Source of the DNA: Macrobrachium rosenbergii
Taxonomy: Eukaryota; Arthropoda; Malacostraca; Decapoda; Palaemonidae
Reading direction: 5' to 3'
Length of the DNA stretch: 64,000 nt
Assembly: GCF_040412425.1 (NCBI RefSeq)
Contig: NC_089742.1
Coordinates: 73,375,625 to 73,439,624 of the forward strand
Part shown: positions 49,419-64,000 of the stretch, piece after piece
Layout of the letters: each line of letters opens with the position of its first letter
Numbering within the stretch: position 1 is the stretch's first letter
Translations under genes and position numbers: made by a program
The notes under the pieces: model-generated
Told to the model about the DNA's origin: nothing
Databases searched by the model: none
The model's input: only the letters and a program-made list of their open reading frames with translations

Positions 49419-49909
49419 TATTGTCATGGCTGTTTGAGAGCCAAGCTCATGCTTTCACGGACTTTTGCTCTTGGAGTACCCCGTAAAGATTTATTGTTGT
49501 TGTAGTTCATGACCTAGGCACGGGCTGCTGCTCCAGCAGCAACCCGTACATTTATATATTTATACTCGTTGTTTTTTATTAGGCTGGCTTTATGCCAACA
49601 TGGGTTCTAGCTTATAGAGCAGCCCATAATATTTATATTCTAGATCTATTCCACTTTTGATACTACATGCGGACGGAAAAGTGCTTGCAGTAGAGTAGCA
49701 ATACCAGGGCAACCCGACCACGTGGCTCAGGTGACAGCGGCTAAACCAAGGTGCGACAACTGATCGTGATCAGTACAGGACCTCCATATTTGGTAATTCG
49801 AGGCTTGACTTCTTTGGCAACCGCAAAGATTATGGTCAAGTCAAATGCAAACCTGTATTCACAGAAAATCATACTTCAGTTTGTAAAGTAATTCTAAGAA
49901 TAACGCATT
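49419..49909. other. No recognised gene
   Basis: GCACGGGCTGCTGCTCCAGC (49516) and GCCAACATGGGTTCTAGC (49593) are two variants of a phrase also seen at 30242. This is probably a short dispersed repeat, not further defined. Confidence 0.4.
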
Positions 49910-50160
49910 TTTAGTTTTCTGTAAAAGAAAACTATTGTGTCGGCTTTGTCTGTCCGTCCGTACGTTATTCTGTCCTCACTTTTTTCTGTCCGCACTTTTT
50001 CTGTCCCCCTCAGATCTTAAAAACTATACTGAGGCCAGGGGACTGCAAATTGGTATGTTGATCATCCACCCTCGAATCATCAAACATACCAAATTGCAGC
50101 CCTCTAGCCTCAGTAGTTTTTCTTTTATTTAAGGTTAAAGTTGGCCATAATCGTGGCCGC
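49910..50160 (-). mobile_element. Hairpin-rich repeat family H, copy 5, truncated
   Basis: It holds the terminal hairpin (49914-49938) and the long hairpin (50016-50126) and then stops at about 50160, where (AT)n begins. It has lost the 5' half. Confidence 0.9.
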
Positions 50161-50171
50161 GGGATGAGCAT

Positions 50172-51160
<989 letters not shown>

Positions 51161-51161
51161 T

Positions 51162-51249
<88 letters not shown>
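51161..51249. repeat. (AT)n microsatellite
   Basis: This is a nearly pure tract with one TAATAT break near 51171. Confidence 0.95.
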
Positions 51250-51251
<2 letters not shown>

Positions 51252-52183
51252 GTGTAGAGCTTATATTTATTTATGTCTCACAAACACAACGTTATTTTGC
51301 TAGCGTGATTCCTGAACAACGTTTCAGTTCTACGTATACCTTAGGCTTATAAGCTTAAATGACAATAAGAGTTACATAATATTCATAGATATATATTTTT
51401 CAAAAGTTAATTATTATTCATAAAATTATATTACGGCCTTTTCTTCTTAAAATAATGCTGGTCTAATCACTAAGTAAATTTAAAAAAAAACGTACTGTAA
51501 AGATTGTTTATAATACGTCACTTGATATATAGTTTTGAGAGCGGATCCTGACGCAAAATATAAAAGGAAATTTATGTTCCAATAATGAACATGATATACT
51601 CTTCTTAACTTTTAACTTCTTAATGAACTTGATTATGTGGCCTAGAACTAATATTTTACTGTATAAAGAAGAAATTAAATAAATCGGAGATATGGGAAGA
51701 GTTAATTAATCAAAACCCATTATATAAACTAATACAAACATAAGATGTAGCATCAAAAACGGTGTAAACAAAATGCGATGACTTCTCGACATTTTAGTAT
51801 TGCAAAAGAAACAATTCTAACGTTGAAAGTAGAGACGTGAACGGCCAATATCCCGAAATGAATCGAGAAGCTAAATGGAGGAAAAATGGAAAGGCTAAAC
51901 TTGTATCAAATGCGTGACGGGGGCAGGAAAAATAGCAGGGACAGCACCTTCAGAATCTAAAATGGGTTTTAAAAGTTCAAGTATGACGCTTCATATATTG
52001 CAATGATTTCATCTGCGAGGCTCTCTCTTGCATAACAATATTTTCAGATGTACTTCATTTCACTCCTACTTGTATTTCGTAGGGTTTCAGCATGATTCGT
52101 TCCCAAAAGTAATGGGAAACTGAGAAGTGAAGTTTTCATTTCATGGTCGTCGTGTGTGTATACCCACACATATTATATATACA
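51250..52183. other. About 0.9 kb without recognised features
   Basis: This is AT-rich sequence with no frame above chance and no repeat relation. Confidence 0.45.
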
Positions 52184-52281
<98 letters not shown>

Positions 52282-52308
52282 CATATGAGTATATATATGT
52301 GTATATGT

Positions 52309-52376
<68 letters not shown>

Positions 52377-52379
52377 GTG

Positions 52380-52454
<75 letters not shown>

Positions 52455-52455
52455 A

Positions 52456-52487
<32 letters not shown>

Positions 52488-52510
52488 GCATATATATACA
52501 TATATATATA
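52184..52510. repeat. (AT)n and (CA)n compound microsatellite
   Basis: Pure (AT)n runs at 52184-52275, 52313-52375 and 52386-52445 are followed by CA-rich and AT runs to 52510. Confidence 0.95.
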
Positions 52511-52988
52511 TGCATTTGTTTTGCATTCTTATATCATGTTCTCAAAGCTACAATGCCTCATTGAACTAATGAAGCTTTCAGAGTGCTTGGATAAGTTTTA
52601 GAACAAAAGCAATGCATGCTGGTTGCTTTTTTTTTACCGAGAGAATATATGGAGATGGTATAAAAAGTGAAATGTACCAGTAAAGGGCAGGCAAAATTCT
52701 ACAATGGGTCGCTACTCCAGCAGGTGGTTTTTAAAGGGATTGGGGCACAAGAAGAAGATATATAAGAGTACTGTATATAAGAAGATATATAAGAGACGCC
52801 TTGAAGTCCACTTACAGCCCAATAAGAGCTAGTTATCTGAGCAGATTACGCAGTCGCACAAATAAGAATGTGCAAACTATATAGGGCAGAATAAGTGACA
52901 AAAGGCAGGATTTACTGCGGCTTTAAGAGAAATATCAGCAAATACTTTAGGGAGAAAAAGATGTATAGATACTATCTCTTGCTACTGG
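52511..52988. other. No recognised gene
   Basis: A short direct repeat, AGAAGATATATAAGAG, occurs at 52751 and 52780. No gene is recognised. Confidence 0.45.
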
Positions 52989-53046
<58 letters not shown>

Positions 53047-53268
53047 CAGTAGATGAAACCTATTCACATGGAACAAGCACACAGGGGCCACTGACTTCAA
53101 ATTCAATCTTCCAAAGAATGTTGGTTTCAACCTCCCACTGCAGACCCCACACTGCAGCAATAACTGATCATGATACAGAGCCAGTGATTTTCATCGACCA
53201 GGGAGAGACGCGAACCCGCGACATCAGAGTGGCACACCACAACACTAACCACTATACCAGCGGACCAG
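52989..53268 (-). mobile_element. SINE family B, copy 2, with (AAT)n tail
   Basis: On the minus strand the head (53268-53203) has TGGTATAGTGGTTAGTGTTG (A box) and GCGGGTTCGCGTCTC (B box). The body and 3' part match copy 1 closely. The tail is a long (AAT)n tract (52991-53044). The part 53047-53120 also matches the LINE 3' end at 13768-13832. Confidence 0.92.
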
Positions 53269-53339
53269 AGAGAATATTCTGAGGTACTGAATGTTGCGGA
53301 TGGAATGAAAGCAAATCTGTGTGATGAAACAAGGGAAGA

Positions 53340-53720
53340 GGTTAATGTAAATGAAAAGGCTTATAAAAGTAACTGTTGAGAATGTAACGAAGGGCGTTTA
53401 CAAAGCGTAAGAACGGAAAGTCACCAAGAACTGTTGGTATAACAAGTGAGGTCTGTGATGGGTTAATGATGGTGTGAACAAGAATGAGTAAGGTAAATGT
53501 AGTTGTGGGAAACGCTCTCAAGGTTCTTTTGTACTGTATAACGGGAAGAGTGATTACTGGCACATAACGTAACTCCGTGCGCAAGTGAATGTGTTAGGAT
53601 TTGGACTGACAAAACTATACAGATCAAAAAGAGACCGGCGACGAAAGAATTGTGGGGATTTAGAAAGGAAAGAGGTTGAGAGAAACAAATGCTTCTTATA
53701 AAACAGTTGTGTGTAGAAGT
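53340..53720 (+). pseudogene. Possible LINE RT relic
   Basis: At 53410-53457 the frame reads KNGKSPRTVGITSEV, like the KNGKAPGxDGITxE block just before the RT fingers in many LINEs. VENVTKGVYKA just upstream in another frame fits the preceding helix. The rest cannot be followed. It may belong to the same LINE group as 46.6 kb. Confidence 0.5.
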
Positions 53721-53774
53721 TTGCGACTGCCTAAAAAAAAAAAAATTGTGGAATTTATAAATAAACAGGTAAAA

Positions 53775-54143
53775 AAATGCGCCGAAGTTTCTTCGGCGCA
53801 ATCGAGTTTTCTATATCTCGTATAATCAAGGCCACCGAAAACAGATCTATCTTTCGGTGGCCTCGGTATAATGCTGAATGAACCGCGGCCCATGAAACTT
53901 TAACCGCGGGCCGGTGGTGGCCTGTCCTATATCGTTGCCAGATGCACGATTATGGCTAACTTTTACCTTAAATAAAAAAAACCCTACTGAGGCTAGAGGG
54001 CTGGAATTTGGGTATGTTTGATGACTGGAGGGTGGATGATCAATATACCAATTCACAGCCCTCTAGCCTCAGTAGTTTTAAGATCTGAAGGCGGACGGAC
54101 AGACGAAGCCGGCACAATAGTTTTTTTACAGAAAACTAAAAAC
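53775..54143 (+). mobile_element. Hairpin-rich repeat family H, copy 6
   Basis: This is the best preserved 5' half: the first hairpin GCCGAAGTTTCTTCGGC is intact. It is followed by a further stem (AGGCCACCGAAA with TTTCGGTGGCCT, 53829-53863) missing from copies 1, 3 and 4. The long hairpin (53982-54080) and terminal hairpin (54117-54140) are present. Confidence 0.92.
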
Positions 54144-55192
54144 CTAGAGGAGGCTTATGATAGATTTCTTAAAGGTGTTGTTTGGAAGTTGCTGTGTATG
54201 TAGTACATAAAAGTAAAGTGTGTGTTGGAATATGCAATGCAAAAGTCATGCATCGTTGTAAGACTATATACATATCCTCTGTTATTGTCAGCAAAAACAA
54301 ATTTAAAAATCTTTATTTTAGTCATTTCTCATCGAATCTTCACCCTCTGCCCTACCTGAGATTAATTTGTTTAGCATTTATGTCACTGGCCTTTGTTTAA
54401 CTGAATCCTACACTTCGAGATCTTTTCCAGTCAAAGTACATTATTGAAATATATCTTTCATTCCACTTTTTCAGGTAATTCCTAAACCTTCACTTCCATT
54501 TCTACCCCCATTCACTGAAAACTCCCGCCCCTACGAAAAGGCGATAGAAACGAACAGACTCCGACCGCCAGAAGTCACAAGCTTCCCTTGTGGCCCCGGG
54601 GGACACTGTTATCCCCCGCGTGCCCCATTCACATGTCCACAATACCACTCTTCTCGGCTCTCAGCTGCTATTGAATTAGGACCAAGTAAAATGGTGGTAA
54701 TGAGGCTGCTGCTGCCCCCCGGCGACTCTGGCTGACGACGAGCCCCTCCTCCCCTTCCCTGGTTCCCCGCCACCCCCGTCGCTCGGGGAGAAACATAATG
54801 GGCTGTTGTTATCTGGAATTGATGTCAAACTTGGTTGAGAAATATAATTTACAATTTATTAAAATCACACGCTTGTTGTTCAGGCTTTTAATGTGTTTAG
54901 AAATGATAAGATGCAGCAATTATTAATAAAACTAAAGAATAAGACTATAGAATAAATGATGGCCATACGAAATAAATGTAGTAGCGCTAAGTTTATGGGC
55001 GCGAAAAACATCAGCAGGAGGGGGAGAAGCTACTTCTAGCATTCTATTTTGAAATTGTAATTCATCATCATTATTATTAAGCTAATTATTTTTTAAAAGT
55101 GGACCTTTTTTTAGACTGGTTTTATTAAATTTGACTTCTGCATCAGTACCATTTATCATATATGCATATATATGTATGTATATATATATTAC
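54144..55192. other. No recognised gene; GC-rich island next to AT-rich block
   Basis: 54570-54800 is a non-repetitive GC-rich island with CCCCGGGGGACACTG and CCCCGCCACCCCCGTCGCTC. It is followed at once by a non-repetitive AT-rich block (54800-54960) containing GGGCTGTTGTTATCTGG. The abrupt change and lack of repeats could mark a regulatory element, but I have no direct evidence. Confidence 0.3.
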
Positions 55193-55826
55193 CAAGCCAT
55201 TGACGAAGGACTAATACAGGACTGATAGATGTTCTTTGGATGGATCGATATCGTACTCGGCTAGCACTCTCCTAAGCCCGCGTTCGATTCTCCAGCTGGC
55301 CAATGAAAAATTAGAGGAATTAATTTCTGGTGACAGAAATTCATTTTTCGGTATAATGTGGCTCGGATTCCACAATAACCTGTAGGTCCCGTTGCTAGGT
55401 AACCAATTGGTTCTTAGCCACGTAAAATAAGTCTAAGCCTTCGGGCCAGCCCTCTCTAGGAGAGTTGTCAATCATCTCAGTGGTCTGGTTAAACTAAGGT
55501 ATACTTAACTTAGGGCTGATGGATAGTATTAGAAGTCACAAATATATAGATAGTATTTTAAGTCACAGATATAAATACCACTGAGACAGTATTGACGAAC
55601 AACATACACAACTGTTTGAGACTACAGATCCCCCACTGACAGGTGTCAAGGTAGGAGTGGCTTCAAAGCTCATTGGGTAGAAATCACGTACAGATAAACG
55701 TACAGACCACAGGAGACTACAAATCCACACCTAGCAGGTTGAGTGTGTTCATCAGTATTGTCTCTGTAGTATATATATTTGTGACTTCTAAAACTATGTA
55801 TCAGTCCTTTGTCAATGGCTTGGAAA
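55193..55826. mobile_element. Foldback element split by a SINE A insertion
   Basis: CCAAGCCATTGACGAAGGAC at 55193 pairs with GTCCTTTGTCAATGGCTTGG at the right end. AGAAGTCACAAATATATA (55532) pairs with TATATATTTGTGACTTCT near 55776-55793. The left arm is interrupted by SINE A copy 5 (55231-55515), so the foldback is older than the SINE. Confidence 0.78.
55231..55515 (+). mobile_element. SINE family A, copy 5, nested
   Basis: This is the only plus-strand copy. The head has CGTACTCGGCTAGCACTC and GCGTTCGATTCTCC (B box). The body and the end GGTCTGGTTAAACTAAGG are typical. The flanks CTGATAGAT (55222-55230) and CTGATGGAT (55516-55524) form a 9-bp target duplication with one change. Confidence 0.9.
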
Positions 55827-55927
55827 TAAAGTCGAAACTGGTCAGGACTGACACCAGTCTCTTTATTTTTCACACCTGTGGTAATGTGTGATAAACGAAT
55901 CACGTGCTAAAATTATTATAACCACAA

Positions 55928-56981
<1,054 letters not shown>

Positions 56982-56996
56982 TTTAGTTTCTGTGAA

Positions 56997-57307
56997 TGGA
57001 ATGGAATGGAACATAGAGTTTAAGCCAAAGGCCAAGGCCTGGGACCTATGAGGTCATTCAGCGCTGAAGGGGAAATTTAGAGTAGAAAGGTTTGAAAGAT
57101 GTAAAAGGGGGAAAGCCTCGCAGATGCACTATGAAATAATTGTTTGGAGAGTGTGGATAGCAAGATGGAAGAAAGATATGAATGGAGGTACAGTAAAAGG
57201 AATAAAAGGGGTTGCAGCTAGGGGTCCAAGGGACACTGCAAAGAACCTTTAGTAATGCCTACAGTGCACCCCGTGAGGTGCACTGACGGCACTACCCCTC
57301 CTACGGG
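56997..57307 (-). mobile_element. Retroposon family R, copy 2, with exact 15-bp target duplication
   Basis: The 311-bp element is bracketed by TTTAGTTTCTGTGAA at 56982-56996 and again at 57308-57322. On the minus strand it begins CCCGTAGGAGGGGTAGTG and ends in a short (ATTCC)n run, a LINE-type 3' tail, so I take minus as its sense. A GC-rich hairpin (GTGCACCTCACGGGGTGCAC) lies near its start. I see no clear A and B boxes, so its parent RNA is unknown. Confidence 0.92.
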
Positions 57308-57322
57308 TTTAGTTTCTGTGAA

Positions 57323-58134
57323 ACCCATCTTATGACATCAAGGAAGGTATATGCTGCCAATGCAATCATCTCGTAACTTGTGGTCTGAATGATCCATAAG
57401 CCTAGGATATAAAAAGTTTAACAGAATAAACCATTACTCTCGTAGCTGAAACCAAGTATCCACTTCACTACTTAGCGAAGCTTCCTGTTTGAAACACGAC
57501 AATGGAACTCAGTTCAAATTCGACATACTTAGAGCAAAACAATAATAAATAACGCGTGAAAACTTCCCACGAGAACTACAAACGCTGACATAATATTAAA
57601 AAAAATATTATGTTTTCAATATTCAAGATATTATGTTTTCATTACTCACAACATTATTTTGAATTTGTCGTGGGCCATAATAGGTAAAACTTAGTGAAAA
57701 TACTGCTATCTAAAACCCCAGACGTAACCGTGGGAGAGTTGCTTGAGAGTTTCCTAAAAATTTATTGTACTGTGACCTAAATGAGAGCATGTCAGTTTAG
57801 CGAAAAATTATCAGCTTGAAGAAAGCAAAGGTGTAAGAATTAAGTTAGTTAATTATGGCAAAAGATTTAAAGCTTGCGGAAACAGGATTCGTAAGTTTTA
57901 CTGTATTGTCAGCAAAGAAATTACTAGCAACATTCCTTAGCCAAGTAAATAAAGGTCACACGGAAGCAGACTGGGAGAGCGAATGTTTGCGAACAAAAGT
58001 CGGTCTTCTGGCTAACGCACAGATGGACTGGGATTCATGAGTCAATTTCAGTAATCTGTCGTCTGCACAGAGGCTCTATAGGAAAACGGCTGCCAGAAAT
58101 ACACGGACAAAAATATGCGCACACTCAATATATA
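57323..58134. other. No recognised gene
   Basis: The phrase ATATTATGTTTTCA occurs twice (57606 and 57629) next to a small AT palindrome. A 61-residue frame at 57855-58040 has no known domain. Confidence 0.4.
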
Positions 58135-58157
58135 TAATATATATATATATATATATC
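58135..58157. repeat. Short (AT)n tract
   Basis: This short AT run stands at the left end of the 149-bp tandem array. Confidence 0.9.
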
Positions 58158-58159
58158 GA

Positions 58160-58815
58160 AAACAATAATGTGTCTAATCAATAGTTTTCGACCCTGAGAT
58201 GAATAATGCCCTTTAAGTCCAAGTTCAGCCCCGATAGGAAAGGGGGATGAGAAGGATGGGAAGGGGGTGACATGTGAAAATAACTGAAAACGGCAGATAT
58301 TAGTGTCTAACCCATAGTTTTTGAGGTTGCTGAGATGAACAGTGACACTCCCAATGCCCTTTAACTCTAAGTGCGGCCCCAATAGGAAGTGGGGGTGAGA
58401 AGGCGTGGGAAGGGGGTAACATGAAAAAATAATCGAAAACGACAGATTTTAGTGTCTAATCCATAGTTTTTAAGCTTGCTGAGATGAATAGTGACAATCC
58501 TGATGCCCTTTAAGTCCAAGTTCAACTCCAATAGGAAGTGGGGATGAGAAGAGGTGGGAAGGGGGTGACATGTATAAATAACTGAAAATGACAGATATTA
58601 GTGTTTAATCCTTAGTTTTCAAGCTCGCTGAGATGAATAGTGACAATCCTGATGCCCTTCAAGTCCAAGTTCAGCCCCGATAGGAAGTGGGGGTGAGAAG
58701 GGGTGGGAAGGGGTTGACATGTGAAAATAACTGAAAACAACAGATGTTAACTGTCTAATCCATAGTTTTCGAGATCGCCAAGACGAATAGTGACACTCCT
58801 GACGCCATTTAAGTA
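58160..58815. repeat. Tandem array, about 4.4 units of 149 bp
   Basis: The anchor GTCTAAYCCATAG (with changes) recurs at 58172, 58305, 58454, 58603 and 58753, spaced 133, 149, 149 and 150 bp. Each unit has GCCCTTTAAGTCCAAGTTC and GGGAAGGGGGTGACATG. There is no coding frame. Similarity between units is high but not perfect. Confidence 0.95.
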
Positions 58816-59063
58816 TGTGCTATATGTAAACAGAAATAACAGCAAAAGATGAATCCGAAAGAAAGCAATCGAAATCACGGTTATGATAAATTCAGAATGG
58901 TGTGAAAGTAAGAACAGGAATGGCATTTTTGAGAGAATCATCCAGACAAAAACTTGGGGTGACAGCCACATTCTATCCTCTAGCCTTATAAATTTATAGC
59001 TGAGAACCTTACTTGACATTATATATTATATATACATATATTATATATATATATATATATAAT

Positions 59064-59069
<6 letters not shown>
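58816..59069. other. No recognised gene
   Basis: A minus-strand frame at 58747-59019 is partly tandem array and has no motif. Confidence 0.4.

Positions 59070-59131
<62 letters not shown>
59070..59131. repeat. (AT)n microsatellite
   Basis: This is a pure tract. Mixed AT-rich sequence precedes it from 59018. Confidence 0.95.
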
Positions 59132-59135
<4 letters not shown>

Positions 59136-60544
59136 CCTCTAGCTGATCTTCGGCCTTTCCAGTTGAACGAATTTTTTTATATGCCCATAAGATTCACTTC
59201 TAGATTAGCGTTTAATAAAAAGTCCCATTTTCCATTAACAGAAGATGAATACGTCCCATATTGGAAAACTGACGGTGTTCTATAGATAAGTAAAGAGACT
59301 TATAATTTAACTTTACACGAAATGACTTGGTTAAGTAATTGTGATATTCAAAGCTGCTCCTCCAAGAAAATATTCAAAAAGCTGTTCCTCATTCCGTTCA
59401 TATTCTTTTGACATGAAAATAAGCCACAGCAGGCAAATGGAGGCGATCGTTAAAGTTTACAAAAATGCTCTTTCTGTGAAGAGATGTAGTATCTGCATGT
59501 GCAGCCTGCGTAGGCAATGATATTTCCGTGGTTCTGAAAGATGTTGCTGTCTTAGGAGTGAAGAGGCTACTCCCTTTTCTCGCTTCAGACGGAAGCTGGT
59601 ATTTACATACAACGAAAACTTTCGCGTGCACTAAATATGAATGGAAAAGGATACGTCTCCGTTCAGAATATGTTCGATGATCAAGTTATCACGAAAAATC
59701 GAACTCGGGTAATCCTCCTAAGACAATCCCGTATGAAAATTTTTTAAAAAGTGGTAGACAAATACATGAATACAAGAACAGACAAACTGATACGTGGTTA
59801 TGAAAGTGGTGTGTACGCCTGAACTCGCATTCGGCCACAGTTTACGATCAGTTTAGAGAGACAAAACACCGGAGTCAGAAAAGTCTCGGTTACGAGAGAC
59901 AGCCTGAGGATCCGTGAGATAAAGTCCATCTACTACAACTAACCGCGGATCACAGGGAACTTCAAACCTTAAAATAGCTAAGAATGCAAAACACCCAACT
60001 TGCTTTTCTAATCTTAAGAACGAAGAAACTTGAAGAGAAATAAACAGCATTCACGTTTAGGTTACATTTATCACCTTTTGGCGTTAAGGACAGAAAATGA
60101 AACGCGATTAATATCTGATGTGCAACGAAAAAATTCATGATTTCCAAGAAGAATTCCTTCAACATTCCCCGAATTAACTTGTACTGTATAGGTAGGCATA
60201 AGTTTGAAAGGCAATAAGGAACGGATGCTGTGCTCAGGCGCTGTGGTTCCTTGAGAGAGAAGAAGACAGTTGAGAAAACTGGTCTTTGACCTGAAGGTAC
60301 AGAATAAAAAAAGTTATTTATGAGGAAGAGGGACTGTGTAGGAAAACATCTAACTATCGGGAAAATTTGTAGTTTGTTGCTGTACTTGCTTTAGCCAGAA
60401 TAAATAATCTTATTGTATTCTAAATACTTGAACGTTATGTTTACACTCGTTCTCAACTCTATGTGGTTTTATCTAATGCATACATTCAAGATTTACTGGT
60501 TGTCAAATTATCTTGGACTGTCATAACAATTATCATCTGCAATT

Positions 60545-60547
<3 letters not shown>
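59132..60547. other. About 1.4 kb without recognised features
   Basis: At 59140-59285 a plus-strand frame has a non-repetitive stretch, ADLRPFQLNEFFYMPIRF, that reads like protein, but I do not know the family. Frames at 59398-59631 and 59853-60165 lack motifs. Confidence 0.35.

Positions 60548-60615
<68 letters not shown>
60548..60615. repeat. (AT)n microsatellite
   Basis: This pure tract is followed by CA-rich sequence to 60640. Confidence 0.95.
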
Positions 60616-60622
<7 letters not shown>

Positions 60623-62043
60623 GTATATACACACACACCCATATATATACATACTGTGTATGTTTTTAATTAGTTTCTTGCTTAGCATGTGTGTTTTCCA
60701 GCTGCATAGGACTATATTTAGATATATTAAATCATTCAGCTATATAAGAAGCATGACCGAATGGAGCTTAAATCTCTTCCAATGCTCTTGTTGACTTTCA
60801 TTTCTCCATGAAGAATACGTCAGTGTGATGTGAAGAACTGCACACTGGCCGATTTTCCATTGTCAGAGAAAAGAGGAAAAATCACTGGCTTTGCCTGATT
60901 TGGCAGACTGTAATAGATTATGCCCTGTGACGTCAATCAAGTCATGTTTACAAGCGTCTCCATAGAGCTGAAAGCAAATGAACCGAGCGCTCGTTCTTTC
61001 ATCAGAAAACAAAGCTATTGATTCTCGGCTTCGTATGAAGATCCTATACACGAGTGAACACAAAATCGTACACACGCGCGCATATTCCAACATATTTGTT
61101 AGGCGGCAAGATGGACCATGTATTAATAAGTCGTTGTGTATAGTCTGTGATAAAATGTTTATCGCAAAAATCGAGATTATTCGACTTTCAGAAAATCTTT
61201 TGAAATATTTACTACAGGGCTCTTTTAGCTTTCCTCATAAGCATCATCCCACACTGTCAGGAGAAAGTAAAAATCATAAAAACAATTCAGTGTATTCACC
61301 TACATTTAACGTTTCGACCTTGCGCCAACAAATATTTAATGATAACAATTAAGCATTTTGATCCTGACTCATTCATATTTTATATGTTTCTCAAGCGAGT
61401 AGTAAAAAAACAGATCAAATTATAGGAAACAAAGACCAGCACTAGAATCTCGTCGTTAATCTTCCCTTCAGAAAAACTTTGTTTTGGCGAACTCCAGCAA
61501 CGGAGGGAACCTGAATGATAATAAATTTTAACATCCCATCTCCCGAAAATTATGTGGAGTTTCAATACATCTAGTTCTGGACAAAGTAGGCCAAAAACTG
61601 CAGCCAATTAGAAGCAACTCGACTCTGACTGTCTGTCTGTGGGCAACAAAAAAGGAGAGAGCGACTTCTTGGATGCTGAGGACAGCTTCAATTCCCCTTC
61701 TTTGTACCAGAGAGGACTGAGCAGAGCTTCCTCTCTACTCCCTCCCGCCTCTTTGTGCTTAATCTTCCTCAAAGCCTCAGTGCTGAGTGGTTTCGACGCT
61801 TTTAGCCAGGAGAAGTGGATCCAGGGGGCGACGTTGTGTACCTGTCAAATACGTGGTTTGAACTCGTATTTTACTGTGAATGTGATCAAACTATTTTCTT
61901 AGCTTGTGATCTTTATTGGCTGGTTTTTATAAAGAGTTTTTACACTAATTCTCTTTGCTATATTCTTCACTTTTGTTCGCTTATGGATCCTACTGCGTTG
62001 CAAGTTCACGATCTTTATGGGTGCCTCTATTTGAAAGCCCGCT

Positions 62044-62045
<2 letters not shown>
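60616..62045. other. About 1.4 kb without recognised features
   Basis: Plus-strand frames at 60978-61352 (124 residues) and 61639-61902 have no recognised domain. The right end leads into an (AAT)n tract that could be the tail of a plus-strand element, but I recognise none. Confidence 0.35.
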
Positions 62046-62108
<63 letters not shown>

Positions 62109-62121
62109 GTAATAATAATAA
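62046..62121. repeat. (AAT)n microsatellite
   Basis: About 25 AAT units with one GTA break near 62108. Unlike the tracts at 13.7 and 53.0 kb, no SINE B or LINE tail borders it. Confidence 0.96.

Positions 62122-64000
<1,879 letters not shown>

Overview
The window is eukaryotic, almost certainly animal, intergenic or intronic DNA. It contains no convincing complete host gene. It is very rich in long (AT)n tracts, with (CT/GA)n, (AAT)n, (TATG)n and (CA)n tracts as well. Between these lie dispersed repeats with tRNA-like heads, fragments of several LINE families, Penelope-like elements and many foldback (inverted-repeat) elements. From the repeat types I infer a decapod crustacean, possibly a caridean prawn. 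This rests on general familiarity with such repeats and not on a search.

Layout. 0.65-2.7 kb: a CR1/Jockey-type LINE on the minus strand, interrupted by (AT)n. 2.8-4.95 kb: two head-to-head Penelope-like elements forming a palindrome. 5.1-6.8 kb: a palindromic tRNA-like composite with (AT)n at both outer ends and a nested foldback. 8.8-12.9 kb: SINE family A (one copy with a 12-bp target duplication), a 384-bp foldback, and the first of six copies of a hairpin-rich repeat (family H). 13.7-15.8 kb: a second CR1/Jockey LINE whose 3' tail matches that of SINE family B, then a 1.2-kb element with about 260-bp terminal inverted repeats. 18.3-22.9 kb: compound microsatellites, old duplications and a GC-rich satellite of about 148-bp units that alternate between two types. 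23.5-26.9 kb: a second tRNA-like palindrome, an unidentified coding relic, a foldback between (AT)n tracts and a SINE A copy with an unusual head. 30-39 kb: family H, a SINE C-derived palindrome, LINE relics, SINE B and a sharply bounded 290-bp palindromic DNA transposon. 40-50 kb: a minisatellite, an 84-bp hAT-like MITE, two opposed H copies, a third Penelope-like fragment, a LINE tail, a foldback and retroposon family R. 50-64 kb: (AT)n tracts, SINE B, LINE and H copies, a GC-rich island, a foldback split by a SINE A, a family R copy with an exact 15-bp target duplication, and a 149-bp tandem array.

How the parts relate. No pathway is encoded. What the window records is interaction among mobile elements: a LINE and a SINE share a 3' end with an (AAT)n tail; Penelope-like elements end at dinucleotide tracts and carry a hammerhead-like motif; SINE C tails run into (AT)n, which suggests that many of the (AT)n tracts began at element tails. 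Open frames made of alternating Tyr-Ile or Ser-Leu are microsatellite translations and are not listed as genes.
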